9,658 nucleotides of DNA from Actinomycetota bacterium (GTDB lineage: Bacteria > Actinomycetota > Thermoleophilia > UBA2241). The position numbers and the translations under genes were made by a program. The stretch is taken from assembly GCA_003132645.1 (NCBI GenBank), contig PKYM01000172.1, positions 1-9,658 of the forward strand. Direction: 5' to 3'. Positions 1 through 5,113 of this stretch are shown in pieces (position 1 is the first letter of the stretch; every line of letters starts with the position of its first letter). Under the pieces are notes generated by a model. That model ran no database searches. It saw nothing but the letters and a program-made list of their open reading frames with translations, and was not told where the DNA came from.

Positions 1-10
1 CCTCGGTCAC
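1..10 (-). CDS. Start of a divergent gene, truncated by window edge
   Basis: Only the first three codons (GTG ACC GAG, reading M-T-E) are inside the window, so the product cannot be identified. The start is supported by a perfect Shine-Dalgarno AAGGAGG on the minus strand (18-24) placed 7 nt before the GTG. A promoter-like element lies about 120 nt upstream (131-159). The gene is divergent from the phosphate uptake operon. A chance match is possible, but a 7-nt perfect SD at ideal spacing makes a real start likely. Confidence 0.55.
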
Positions 11-50
11 TTGCGGTCCTCCTTAGTGCATCACTGCCGTCAGCGAGTCC

Positions 51-76
51 TTCTTGCACCGGCGCGCCGGCAAGAA
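51..76. other. Inverted repeat in leader of the divergent gene
   Basis: TTCTTG (51-56) pairs with CAAGAA (71-76). After a 2-nt CA bulge, CCGG (59-62) pairs with CCGG (67-70) around a CGCG loop. It lies between the putative minus-strand promoter (131-159) and the SD at 18-24, so it would be in the 5' leader of the leftward transcript. It could be an RNA hairpin or an operator. No known riboswitch class was recognised. Confidence 0.45.
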
Positions 77-130
77 AGTTGCTACAAGACGCGTCCGAAC
101 AGCCACCGTTACCCGCATGGACGCCGGCTC

Positions 131-159
131 AGGCTACCGAAGGCGGCGAGCCTCTGCAA
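131..159 (-). promoter_or_regulatory. Candidate sigma-70-type promoter, leftward
   Basis: On the minus strand, a -35-like TTGCAG (154-159) and a -10-like TAGCCT (131-136) are separated by exactly 17 nt. It would drive the gene starting at position 10 with a leader of roughly 115 nt containing the 51-76 inverted repeat. The -10 has only the TA...T core, so confidence is moderate. Confidence 0.4.
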
Positions 160-235
160 CCTGACCGGTCGGTGCGCGCGACAGGACAGGGGCGACGACG
201 ATCGACCGGCTCGCCGTGACGGACCTCGACGGCAC

Positions 236-264
236 TTTGCGTCGCCTTCACACTCCGCTAACAT
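236..264 (+). promoter_or_regulatory. Candidate promoter with Pho-box-like 11-bp repeats
   Basis: Three hexamers occur with an exact 11-bp period: TTTGCG (236-241), TTCACA (247-252) and CTAACA (258-263). The Bacillus PhoP consensus is TT(A/C/T)ACA direct repeats at 11-bp spacing; the second hexamer matches fully, the third at 5 of 6, the first at 4 of 6. A -10-like TAACAT (259-264) overlaps the last unit, with TTGCGT (237-242) 16 nt upstream as a weak -35. The operon downstream encodes phosphate uptake, which fits PhoP-type control. Overlap with the -10 would be unusual for a purely activating site. Confidence 0.4.
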
Positions 265-318
265 TACCGGCCGGACGACCCCGCCGGGGTCCGTCGCGAC
301 GAGTCAGGAAGGGACACC

Positions 319-936
319 GTGAAACTCAGTCTCGTCCCGCAGGAGCGGGAGTACTTCCGCCTCTTCTCGGAGTTCGCGGCCATCCTCGACCAGGCCGCCC
401 AGCTCCTGGCGAAGCTCATGAACGACTACCGCGATCCCAAGAGCGTCGCCCGTCAGGCAGTCGAGCTCGAGCACGTCGGCGACAAGATCGTGCACGACAT
501 CGTCAAGCGCCTGAACAAGACCTTCATCACGCCCCTCGACCGTGAGGACATTTACGATCTCGCCGCCACCCTCGACGAGGTCCTCGACAGCATCGAGGCC
601 ACGGCCGACATGCTGGTCGTCTACCGCATCGACAAGCCCACGATCCACGCCGTCGAACAGGCCGTCGTGCTGGCCAAGCAGACGGCCGTGCTGCGCGTCG
701 CCCTCGACGGCCTCGAGAAGCGCAAGGGCTTAGACGAGCACTGGATCGAGATCAACCGCCTCGAAAACGACGGCGACCGCCTCTACCGCGACGCCGTGGC
801 CGAGCTCTTCGACGACAACATGAAGTGCACCGACATCATCAAGTGGAAGGACATCTACGCCACGCTCGAAGGCGCGATCGACCAGTGCGAGGACGTAGCC
901 AACATCGTCGAGAGCATCGTCTTAAAGAACACCTGA
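319..936 (+). CDS. DUF47 / PhoU-like accessory protein of PiT transporter
   Basis: A 205-residue, all-helical cytoplasmic protein of the DUF47 (TIGR00153, PhoU-like) family, which usually accompanies PiT phosphate transporters and is thought to modulate them. Two PhoU-like repeats carry the acidic metal-binding signatures: ELEHVGD (49-55) with FITPLDREDI (69-78), and LENDGD (148-153) with WKDIY (176-180) and DQCEDVAN (188-195). Length is normal for the family. The start is GTG 319 with a purine-rich AGGAAGGGA (306-314) just upstream. The TGA stop (934-936) overlaps an ATG (936-938) that opens the mini-frame chain leading to pit. Two leucines (L138, L202) use TTA, a codon I found in frame in no other gene of the window. 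Confidence 0.93.
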   Translation: MKLSLVPQEREYFRLFSEFAAILDQAAQLLAKLMNDYRDPKSVARQAVELEHVGDKIVHDIVKRLNKTFITPLDREDIYDLAATLDEVLDSIEATADMLVVYRIDKPTIHAVEQAVVLAKQTAVLRVALDGLEKRKGLDEHWIEINRLENDGDRLYRDAVAELFDDNMKCTDIIKWKDIYATLEGAIDQCEDVANIVESIVLKNT

Positions 937-971
937 TGCCCCTGCTCGCCGCTCATAAAGGCGTCTCATGA
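936..971 (+). CDS. Mini-frame 1 of stop-start relay (11 codons)
   Basis: Encodes MPLLAAHKGVS. Its ATG overlaps the TGA of the DUF47 gene (TGATG at 934-938) and its own TGA overlaps the next ATG (ATGA at 968-971). It has no clear Shine-Dalgarno, so translation would depend on ribosomes terminating on the DUF47 gene. The peptide resembles the start of PiT (MILLIAI) because it lies in the same 32-nt repeat. No function is proposed; the arrangement may matter rather than the peptide. Confidence 0.3.
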   Translation: MPLLAAHKGVS

Positions 972-1000
972 CCCTGCGCGCTGCCGGCAACCGCGCCTGA
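968..1000 (+). CDS. Mini-frame 2 of stop-start relay (10 codons)
   Basis: Encodes MTLRAAGNRA. The start overlaps the stop of mini-frame 1 and the TGA (998-1000) shares its A with the next ATG. An AAAGG at 957-961, 6 nt before the ATG, is a modest Shine-Dalgarno, the best in the relay. It is the least similar of the repeat units. Confidence 0.3.
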   Translation: MTLRAAGNRA

Positions 1001-1032
1001 TGGCCCTGCTCGTCGCCGCGGACCACCTCTGA
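1000..1032 (+). CDS. Mini-frame 3 of stop-start relay (10 codons)
   Basis: Encodes MALLVAADHL. Its ATG overlaps the TGA of mini-frame 2, and its own TGA (1030-1032) shares the A of the pit ATG (TGATG at 1030-1034). There is no Shine-Dalgarno upstream. It would deliver terminating ribosomes directly onto the pit start. Confidence 0.3.
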   Translation: MALLVAADHL

Positions 1033-2018
1033 TGATCCTTCTCATCGCCATCATCGTGGTCGCCCTGGTGTTCGATTTCACCAACGGCTTCCACGACTCA
1101 GCCAATGCCATCGCTACGTCCATATCTACGCGCGCCCTCTCGCCGCGGGTCGCGCTGCTGATGGCCGCAGTGCTCAACATGGTCGGAGCCTTTGTCAGCC
1201 AGAACGTGGCCAAGACGGTGGGCAAGGGCATCGTGTCCTTGCCCGCCGACTCGCAGACAGTCGTGCTGGCCGCCCTGATCGGCGCCATCTGTTGGAACCT
1301 GATCACGTGGTATCTGGGGCTTCCCTCCAGCTCGTCACACGCCCTCATCGGTGGCCTCGTCGGGGCCACACTCGCCGCCGTCGGTATGAGCGGCGTGGAA
1401 TGGGGCGGGATCTGGCACAAGGTCGTGCTGCCCATGATCTCGTCGCCCCTGATCGGCCTGCTGGTCGCCTTCCTGATCATGAACCTTCTGCTGCTCCTCG
1501 TTTTCCGATGGTCGCCGCGACCCGTGAATCGGACCTTCCGGGCCCTCCAGCCGCTCTCCGCCGGGGCCGTTGCCCTCGCCCACGGCATGAACGACGCGCA
1601 GAAGACCATGGGAGTGATCTGGCTGGCCCTGATCACGTCCGGCCATCTGTCGAAGGACGCCCCCATCCCCACCTGGGTGATCCTGGTGGCCGCCCTGTCG
1701 ATCTCGATGGGCACCTACTTCGGAGGCTGGCGCATCATCCGCACGCTGGGCACCAAGATCATCCACCTCGACCCCATCCACGGCTTTGCCGCCGAGACGA
1801 GTGCCGCAGCCGTCATCTGGACGGCGAGCGTCCTCGGTTACCCGATCTCGACGACGCAGACGATCACGGCCTCCATCATGGGTTCGGGCGCCACCGGCGG
1901 GCTCTCGGCCGTCAAATGGGGCGTCGCGGGCAACATCATCTGGGCCTGGATCCTCACCATCCCGGCCGCCGCCGGAGTAGCCGCGGGCGCCTACTTTCTC
2001 ATCCACCTCGTCTCCTAG
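1032..2018 (+). CDS. pit: PiT-family inorganic phosphate transporter
   Basis: A 328-residue inner-membrane protein of the PiT (PF01384) family, which takes up phosphate, usually as a metal-phosphate complex, by cation symport. The two inverted half-repeats each carry a signature: GFHDSANAIA (19-28) with LPSSSSHALIGG (97-108) in the first, and HGMNDAQKTMG (184-194) with PISTTQ (271-276) in the second. Hydrophobic segments run along the whole length; residue 1 is almost at the first membrane helix, as in other PiTs. The only start codon in the open frame is ATG 1032, and it lacks a Shine-Dalgarno. Initiation therefore probably depends on coupling to the upstream mini-frames or a weak start. It is co-transcribed with the DUF47 gene as a low-affinity phosphate uptake operon. 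Confidence 0.95.
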   Translation: MILLIAIIVVALVFDFTNGFHDSANAIATSISTRALSPRVALLMAAVLNMVGAFVSQNVAKTVGKGIVSLPADSQTVVLAALIGAICWNLITWYLGLPSSSSHALIGGLVGATLAAVGMSGVEWGGIWHKVVLPMISSPLIGLLVAFLIMNLLLLLVFRWSPRPVNRTFRALQPLSAGAVALAHGMNDAQKTMGVIWLALITSGHLSKDAPIPTWVILVAALSISMGTYFGGWRIIRTLGTKIIHLDPIHGFAAETSAAAVIWTASVLGYPISTTQTITASIMGSGATGGLSAVKWGVAGNIIWAWILTIPAAAGVAAGAYFLIHLVS

Positions 2019-2106
2019 ACTCATGGCCAACGCTCAGGCTCGTTTGAGCGCGTCGCGCGAGGGAATCCCGCGGACAGATGTCGAAACGCGGCACTGGAGG
2101 GAAGCG

Positions 2107-2484
2107 ATGCGCGAGACCTACCTGCACCGCCTGTCGAGACCGTATCGGGCCACTGCGGCCGCCGCACCCGCGCTTGACCCTGAGCCTGCAGCCACCGGCG
2201 AGCAAGGCGTTGCCGCCGAGCGGGGTGGTGGTGACAGGCGAAGGCTTGCCATCGAGTCCGGGCTCGATGGCCGCGTTCGCTTGTCCAGGCCGGAGATCGG
2301 CCGCCGCCAGCGCAACGCGGCAAGCGCGCGCCGGCGGCACGCCGGGGGCGCCTGCAAGGTCTGCGGGCGCACGCTGCTGGCCGGCGAGCGGGCTCGCGAG
2401 ATCATCTTGGGCGAGCGCCCTGTTCAGGCCTGCCCGCTGTGCGACATCGGAGTGCAGCGAGCCGCCCGGGCACGGGCGGCCTAG
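2107..2484 (+). CDS. Small four-cysteine zinc-ribbon protein, unknown function
   Basis: A 125-residue protein I cannot name. The N-terminal 80 residues are Ala/Arg-rich, low-complexity and probably disordered. The C-terminus has a treble-clef or zinc-ribbon-like signature, CKVC (C83, C86) and CPLC (C109, C112), with a 22-residue spacer containing GRTLLAGER. Start ATG 2107 is chosen because a strong GGAGGG (2096-2101) lies 5 nt upstream; an in-frame ATG at 2023, 4 nt after the pit stop, would add 28 residues but has no SD. A hairpin covers its last codons. It could be a tail-end gene of the phosphate operon (88-nt gap). Overlapping frames on both strands lack any such motif. Confidence 0.6.
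   Translation: MRETYLHRLSRPYRATAAAAPALDPEPAATGEQGVAAERGGGDRRRLAIESGLDGRVRLSRPEIGRRQRNAASARRRHAGGACKVCGRTLLAGERAREIILGERPVQACPLCDIGVQRAARARAA
2461..2480 (+). terminator. Perfect 8-bp GC hairpin at gene end
   Basis: GCCGCCCG (2461-2468) pairs with CGGGCGGC (2473-2480) around a GGCA tetraloop, ending 1 nt before the TAG of the zinc-ribbon gene. There is no U-tract. It may act with the 2494-2520 stem as a GC-type terminator or protect the 3' end. Confidence 0.4.
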
Positions 2485-2493
2485 GGCGGCGCG

Positions 2494-2520
2494 ACCGGGC
2501 CCTCGTAGCAGAAGCCCGGT
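2494..2520 (+). terminator. Candidate terminator stem-loop
   Basis: ACCGGGC (2494-2500) pairs perfectly with GCCCGGT (2514-2520) around a 13-nt loop, 10 nt after the zinc-ribbon stop codon. A short T run (2532-2535) begins 11 nt after the stem, too far for a canonical U-tract. Its position before a new promoter supports a terminator role. Confidence 0.4.
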
Positions 2521-2533
2521 GAGTGGCCAACTT

Positions 2534-2563
2534 TTGACTTGGGCAGCCTGCGTGGAGTAGCGT
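2534..2563 (+). promoter_or_regulatory. Candidate promoter of the radical SAM gene
   Basis: TTGACT (2534-2539) is a 5-of-6 match to the -35 consensus, and TAGCGT (2558-2563) has the TA...T core of a -10, with an 18-nt spacer. The start site would be near 2570, leaving a leader of about 98 nt. The element follows the terminator-like stem, so the radical SAM gene is probably its own transcription unit. Confidence 0.5.
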
Positions 2564-2667
2564 GAGTTGATTTTTCGGTCGAAGGAACGGCCCCCAAGGC
2601 ATCCCCCATCGCGGCGCACGCATCGGCGTTCGCGAAAGACGCCCCTCAGCGGGCAGCAGAGGTGAAG

Positions 2668-4071
2668 ATGAGAATCCGCCTGATCGAGCCCGAACCGCCG
2701 GACTTGAACATCTACAGCATGATCCTGCTCCCGCGCCTCGGACTGCCGATCATCGGCGCCACCCTCAAGGCCGCCGGGCACGACGTCGTCATCTACAACT
2801 CCAACATCGCACCGATCGAGTGGAACGACGTCTATGCCGCCGACCTCGTCGGCATCTCCACCACGACCTCCACGGTGACCGAAGGCTACCGCTTCGCCCA
2901 GGAGATCCGCGCCAAGGGCATCCCCGTCATCATCGGCGGCTCGCACGTGACCTTCATGGCCGACGAAGCCCTCGAGTACGCCGACTTCGTGGCGCGTGGC
3001 GAGGGCGGCGAGGAGCTCATGCTCGAGCTCATAGCGGCGCTCGAATCGGGCGGCTCGTTCGACCACATCAAGGGTCTCTCGTTCACCCGCGACGGCAAGG
3101 CCGTGCACAACGAGTCGCGCGGCCAGTGCACCGTGCTCGACGAGCTGCCCTTCCCCGACCTCTCGCTGATCCACGGCTACGCCAACATGAAGACCACGCC
3201 GATGATGACGAGCTGGGGCTGCCCCTTCAAATGCAACTTCTGCTCGGTCACGGCGATGTTCGGCCGCAAGTACCGCTTCCGCAGCGCCGACAGCATCATC
3301 GCCGAGCTCAAGGAGCTGCAGCCGCGCAAGATCTTCTTCTACGACGACAACATCGCGGCCGACAAAAAGCGCCTCAAGGAGCTTCTGCAGCGCATGATCG
3401 ACGAAGACCTGGTCGTGCCTTGGTCGGCCCAGATGCGCACCGACGTCGTGCGCGACCCCGAGTTGCTCGATCTGATGCACCGGTCGGGCTGCTTTCGCGC
3501 CTACCTCGGCCTCGAGTCGGTCAACCAGGCGACCCTCGACGCCTTCGACAAGCACCAGAGCGTCGACGACATCGTCCAGGCCATCCGCATCCTCCACGAG
3601 AACAGCATCGAATCGCACGGCATGTTCGTGCTGGGCGCCGACACCGACACCATCCAGTCAGTGCGCGACACGGTCAAGTTCGCCATGAAGAACCACATCG
3701 ACACGATCCAGCTCGCGGCCCTTACGCCGCTGCCGGGCACGCCGCTCTACTACGAGCTCGACGCCGCCGGGCGCATCTTCGACAAGCGCTGGTATCTCTT
3801 CGACGCTCAGCACGTGGTCTTCGAACCAAAGAACATGACGGCCTACGAACTGCAGCGCGAGGCCGTGCGCGGCTACATGAAGTTCTACTCGCTCCGCCAG
3901 TGGGCCAAGTACTTCTTCACGTTCCGTTTCACCAAGCTGCTCTTCCAGAGCTGGGGCTGGTGGATCGTGCGGACATGGCGCAAGAACAAGGCCAATCAGG
4001 CCTTCATGAAGTACCTCCAGAAGCTGCCGCGGCCGCACGGACAGCAAGTCACCGCCGGCTCCAAGCGCTGA
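2668..4071 (+). CDS. B12-binding-domain radical SAM protein
   Basis: A 467-residue protein. Residues about 15-140 form a cobalamin-binding-like Rossmann domain (GLPIIGATLKAAGHDVVIYN, DLVGIS, PVIIGGSH, and FVARGEGGEE near its end). The radical SAM barrel follows with a canonical CxxxCxxC cluster, C185-C189-C192, inside SWGCPFKCNFC; later come FFYDDN, the YLGLES strand and a PLPGTPLYYEL segment. The C-terminal 100 residues are aromatic and basic and may contact membrane. The family includes class B methylases and enzymes of tetrapyrrole, hopanoid and natural-product pathways; the substrate here is unknown. ATG 2668 is preferred over GTG 2662 because GAGGTGA (2659-2665) fits it. A 20-bp tandem duplication spans the stop codon. 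It converges on the DUF5658 gene. Confidence 0.88.
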   Translation: MRIRLIEPEPPDLNIYSMILLPRLGLPIIGATLKAAGHDVVIYNSNIAPIEWNDVYAADLVGISTTTSTVTEGYRFAQEIRAKGIPVIIGGSHVTFMADEALEYADFVARGEGGEELMLELIAALESGGSFDHIKGLSFTRDGKAVHNESRGQCTVLDELPFPDLSLIHGYANMKTTPMMTSWGCPFKCNFCSVTAMFGRKYRFRSADSIIAELKELQPRKIFFYDDNIAADKKRLKELLQRMIDEDLVVPWSAQMRTDVVRDPELLDLMHRSGCFRAYLGLESVNQATLDAFDKHQSVDDIVQAIRILHENSIESHGMFVLGADTDTIQSVRDTVKFAMKNHIDTIQLAALTPLPGTPLYYELDAAGRIFDKRWYLFDAQHVVFEPKNMTAYELQREAVRGYMKFYSLRQWAKYFFTFRFTKLLFQSWGWWIVRTWRKNKANQAFMKYLQKLPRPHGQQVTAGSKR

Positions 4072-4136
4072 CCGCCGGCTCCAGACGCTGACCTTCAGCG
4101 CCGCCCGCCGGCGCCGATCGCTGACCTTCAGCGCCG
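4051..4136. repeat. Short repeats and hairpins over the radical SAM stop
   Basis: Two 20-nt units (4051-4070, 4071-4090) begin ACCGCCGGCTCCA and end CGCTG, differing at two positions; the TGA stop lies across their junction and the second copy regenerates an in-step TGA. An 18-nt perfect direct repeat, CGCTGACCTTCAGCGCCG, follows at 4086-4103 and 4119-4136. Each copy contains CGCTGA/TCAGCG, a 6-bp stem with a 3-nt loop; TCAGCG of the first can also pair with CGCTGA of the second (4095-4124). Between convergent genes this could be a bidirectional terminator, though there are no U-tracts. Confidence 0.65.
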
Positions 4137-4188
4137 ATTCGACGGCGCCTCCCGCCGAAGATCCACGCCCCCTGAACAGCGGCCGTCG

Positions 4189-4845
4189 TCAGCCGGAGAG
4201 TTCCACGATCTGGTAGATCACGAGCGCCACGTAGACCGCGGCAAGTCCGACCGATGCCAGCAGCACGATGCTGCGACGGCGCTGAGTCCACAGAAAGATC
4301 GAGCCGACCGTCACGATGGACATCTTGATCAGCGCCGCCTGCGCGAACCCGAATCTCAGAAAGAACCCCATGATGGTGTTCAGTTCTATCGCCCCGAGGG
4401 CCAGCGCGCGACGCGTAAGGATCACATCCTCGAGGTTGAGCACCCACAGCGCGACGAGTGCAAAGGTGACGACCAGCGCCCGCCCGCGCAGCGCCGGCGC
4501 AGCAAGCGGCGCGACCGTCGCGACAGCCGGCGTCAGCATCGCGGCGGCCGGCGTGCCTATCGCGGCGCACACGCAGGGCGATCCGGCGGTGAAAGCGGCG
4601 CCCGGCACGTAGGGCACGATGGAGACCCGACCACAGTCGGAGCAGGTGTGCACCACGGCCAGGCCCGCGCCCTGGGCTTCGAGACGCGGCGCCGGCCGCA
4701 CACGACGTTCGGGCCCGGGGTAGGAGGGGATCCTCCGCGCGCGCCGCTCGCGCACGAGCTCGGCGTCGGTCAATGAGTCCGGCAGGGGTTCGCCGACGTC
4801 GGCCGCGACGACGACCGTCGTGCTCGTGGCGGATGCGCCGCTCAC
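4189..4845 (-). CDS. DUF5658 membrane protein with Cys-rich N-terminal region
   Basis: A 218-residue protein. The C-terminal third matches the DUF5658 pattern: a hydrophobic helix (about 124-137) running into NLEDVILTRRALALGAIELN (137-156), then two further helices (about 160-185 and 192-214) with a conserved Lys at 174. The family's function is unknown. The N-terminal 120 residues are Ala/Pro/Arg-rich and hold a possible metal site, CxxC (C68, C71) and CxC (C91, C93). The start is GTG 4845; GGGAG lies only 2 nt upstream, so the initiation signal is poor, but the frame is closed by a stop at 4876-4878. It converges on the radical SAM gene and is divergent from the NlpC/P60 gene. Confidence 0.7.
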   Translation of the reverse strand: MSGASATSTTVVVAADVGEPLPDSLTDAELVRERRARRIPSYPGPERRVRPAPRLEAQGAGLAVVHTCSDCGRVSIVPYVPGAAFTAGSPCVCAAIGTPAAAMLTPAVATVAPLAAPALRGRALVVTFALVALWVLNLEDVILTRRALALGAIELNTIMGFFLRFGFAQAALIKMSIVTVGSIFLWTQRRRSIVLLASVGLAAVYVALVIYQIVELSG

Positions 4846-4912
4846 GGCTCCCGCAGATCGGCGATCGTCGTTCTGTCAACCACGGATAACCCCCATCTTG
4901 CCCCTGGTGCGC

Positions 4913-4942
4913 ACTGTATGCCCTCCAACCCCATGGCGCCAA
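4913..4942 (-). promoter_or_regulatory. Candidate promoter of the DUF5658 gene
   Basis: On the minus strand TTGGCG (4937-4942) and TACAGT (4913-4918) are separated by 18 nt, giving a leader of about 60 nt before GTG 4845. The -35 lies inside the inverted repeat at 4935-4952. Both hexamers are partial matches. Confidence 0.35.
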
Positions 4943-4952
4943 CGGTGGCGCC
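4935..4952. promoter_or_regulatory. Inverted repeat, possible shared operator
   Basis: GGCGCCA (4935-4941) and TGGCGCC (4946-4952) form a perfect 7-bp inverted repeat with a 4-nt centre. It covers the putative minus-strand -35 and ends 18 bp before the plus-strand -35 at 4971, a good place for a regulator acting on both divergent genes. Confidence 0.4.
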
Positions 4953-4970
4953 GTTTTGGGGCGCGGTCCC

Positions 4971-4999
4971 TTGAAAAGCCGAAAGGGCGATGATAGGGT
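4971..4999 (+). promoter_or_regulatory. Promoter of the NlpC/P60 gene, extended -10
   Basis: TTGAAA (4971-4976), a 17-nt spacer and TAGGGT (4994-4999) preceded by TGA make an extended -10 (TGnTAnnnT). This is one of the best housekeeping promoter matches in the window. Initiation near 5006 gives a leader of about 108 nt. Confidence 0.6.
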
Positions 5000-5001
5000 A
5001 C

Positions 5002-5032
5002 CGCGACCCCGAGGGAGCCATCTGGGGTCGTG
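5002..5032 (+). other. Hairpin at the 5' end of the NlpC/P60 leader
   Basis: CGACCCC (5004-5010) pairs perfectly with GGGGTCG (5024-5030), extended by G-U and C-G pairs to 9 bp, with a 13-nt loop. It falls at or just after the predicted transcription start, so it may stabilise the mRNA end. A weaker CACC/GGTG stem (5063-5075) follows. I could not match the leader to the c-di-AMP riboswitch often found before such genes. Confidence 0.45.
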
Positions 5033-5113
5033 AGAGTTGTCGCGCCGGTCGGCAACAGCGTTCACCTCGTGGGTGCGAAAGGCCAGTCGTCGTGCCCCGC
5101 AAGGAGGCGATGC

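Larger units (their letters stand above)
934..1061 (+). repeat. Degenerate 32-nt tandem repeat, four units, ending in pit start
   Basis: Units start at 934, 966, 998 and 1030. Each begins T(G/C)ATG followed by CCCTGCTCGTCGCC-like sequence. Units 1 and 3 match at about 21 of 32 positions; units 3 and 4 match at 16 of the first 20. The last unit is the pit initiation region itself. Because 32 leaves a remainder of 2 on division by 3, each repeat shifts frame so that each start codon overlaps the previous stop. Probably ancient duplications of the pit start region. Confidence 0.6.

Noticed and set aside
11..322. Rightward open frame ending in TGA that overlaps the GTG of the DUF47 gene (GTGA), like the other coupled mini-frames
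   Set aside because: Its only usable start is a TTG at 11, its composition is not protein-like, and it crosses both putative promoters. The overlap is probably chance.
2031..2050. CGCTCA/TGAGCG stem with 8-nt loop just after pit, as a terminator
   Set aside because: A 6-bp stem with a large loop and no U-tract is weak; the next gene may be co-transcribed.
2662..2667. GTG 2662 as the start of the radical SAM gene
   Set aside because: No SD precedes it, and the GTG is itself part of the GAGGTGA site that serves ATG 2668.
5006..5113. Possible c-di-AMP (ydaO-type) riboswitch before the NlpC/P60 gene
   Set aside because: The leader is too short, and the conserved blocks of that class could not be found; only simple hairpins are visible.
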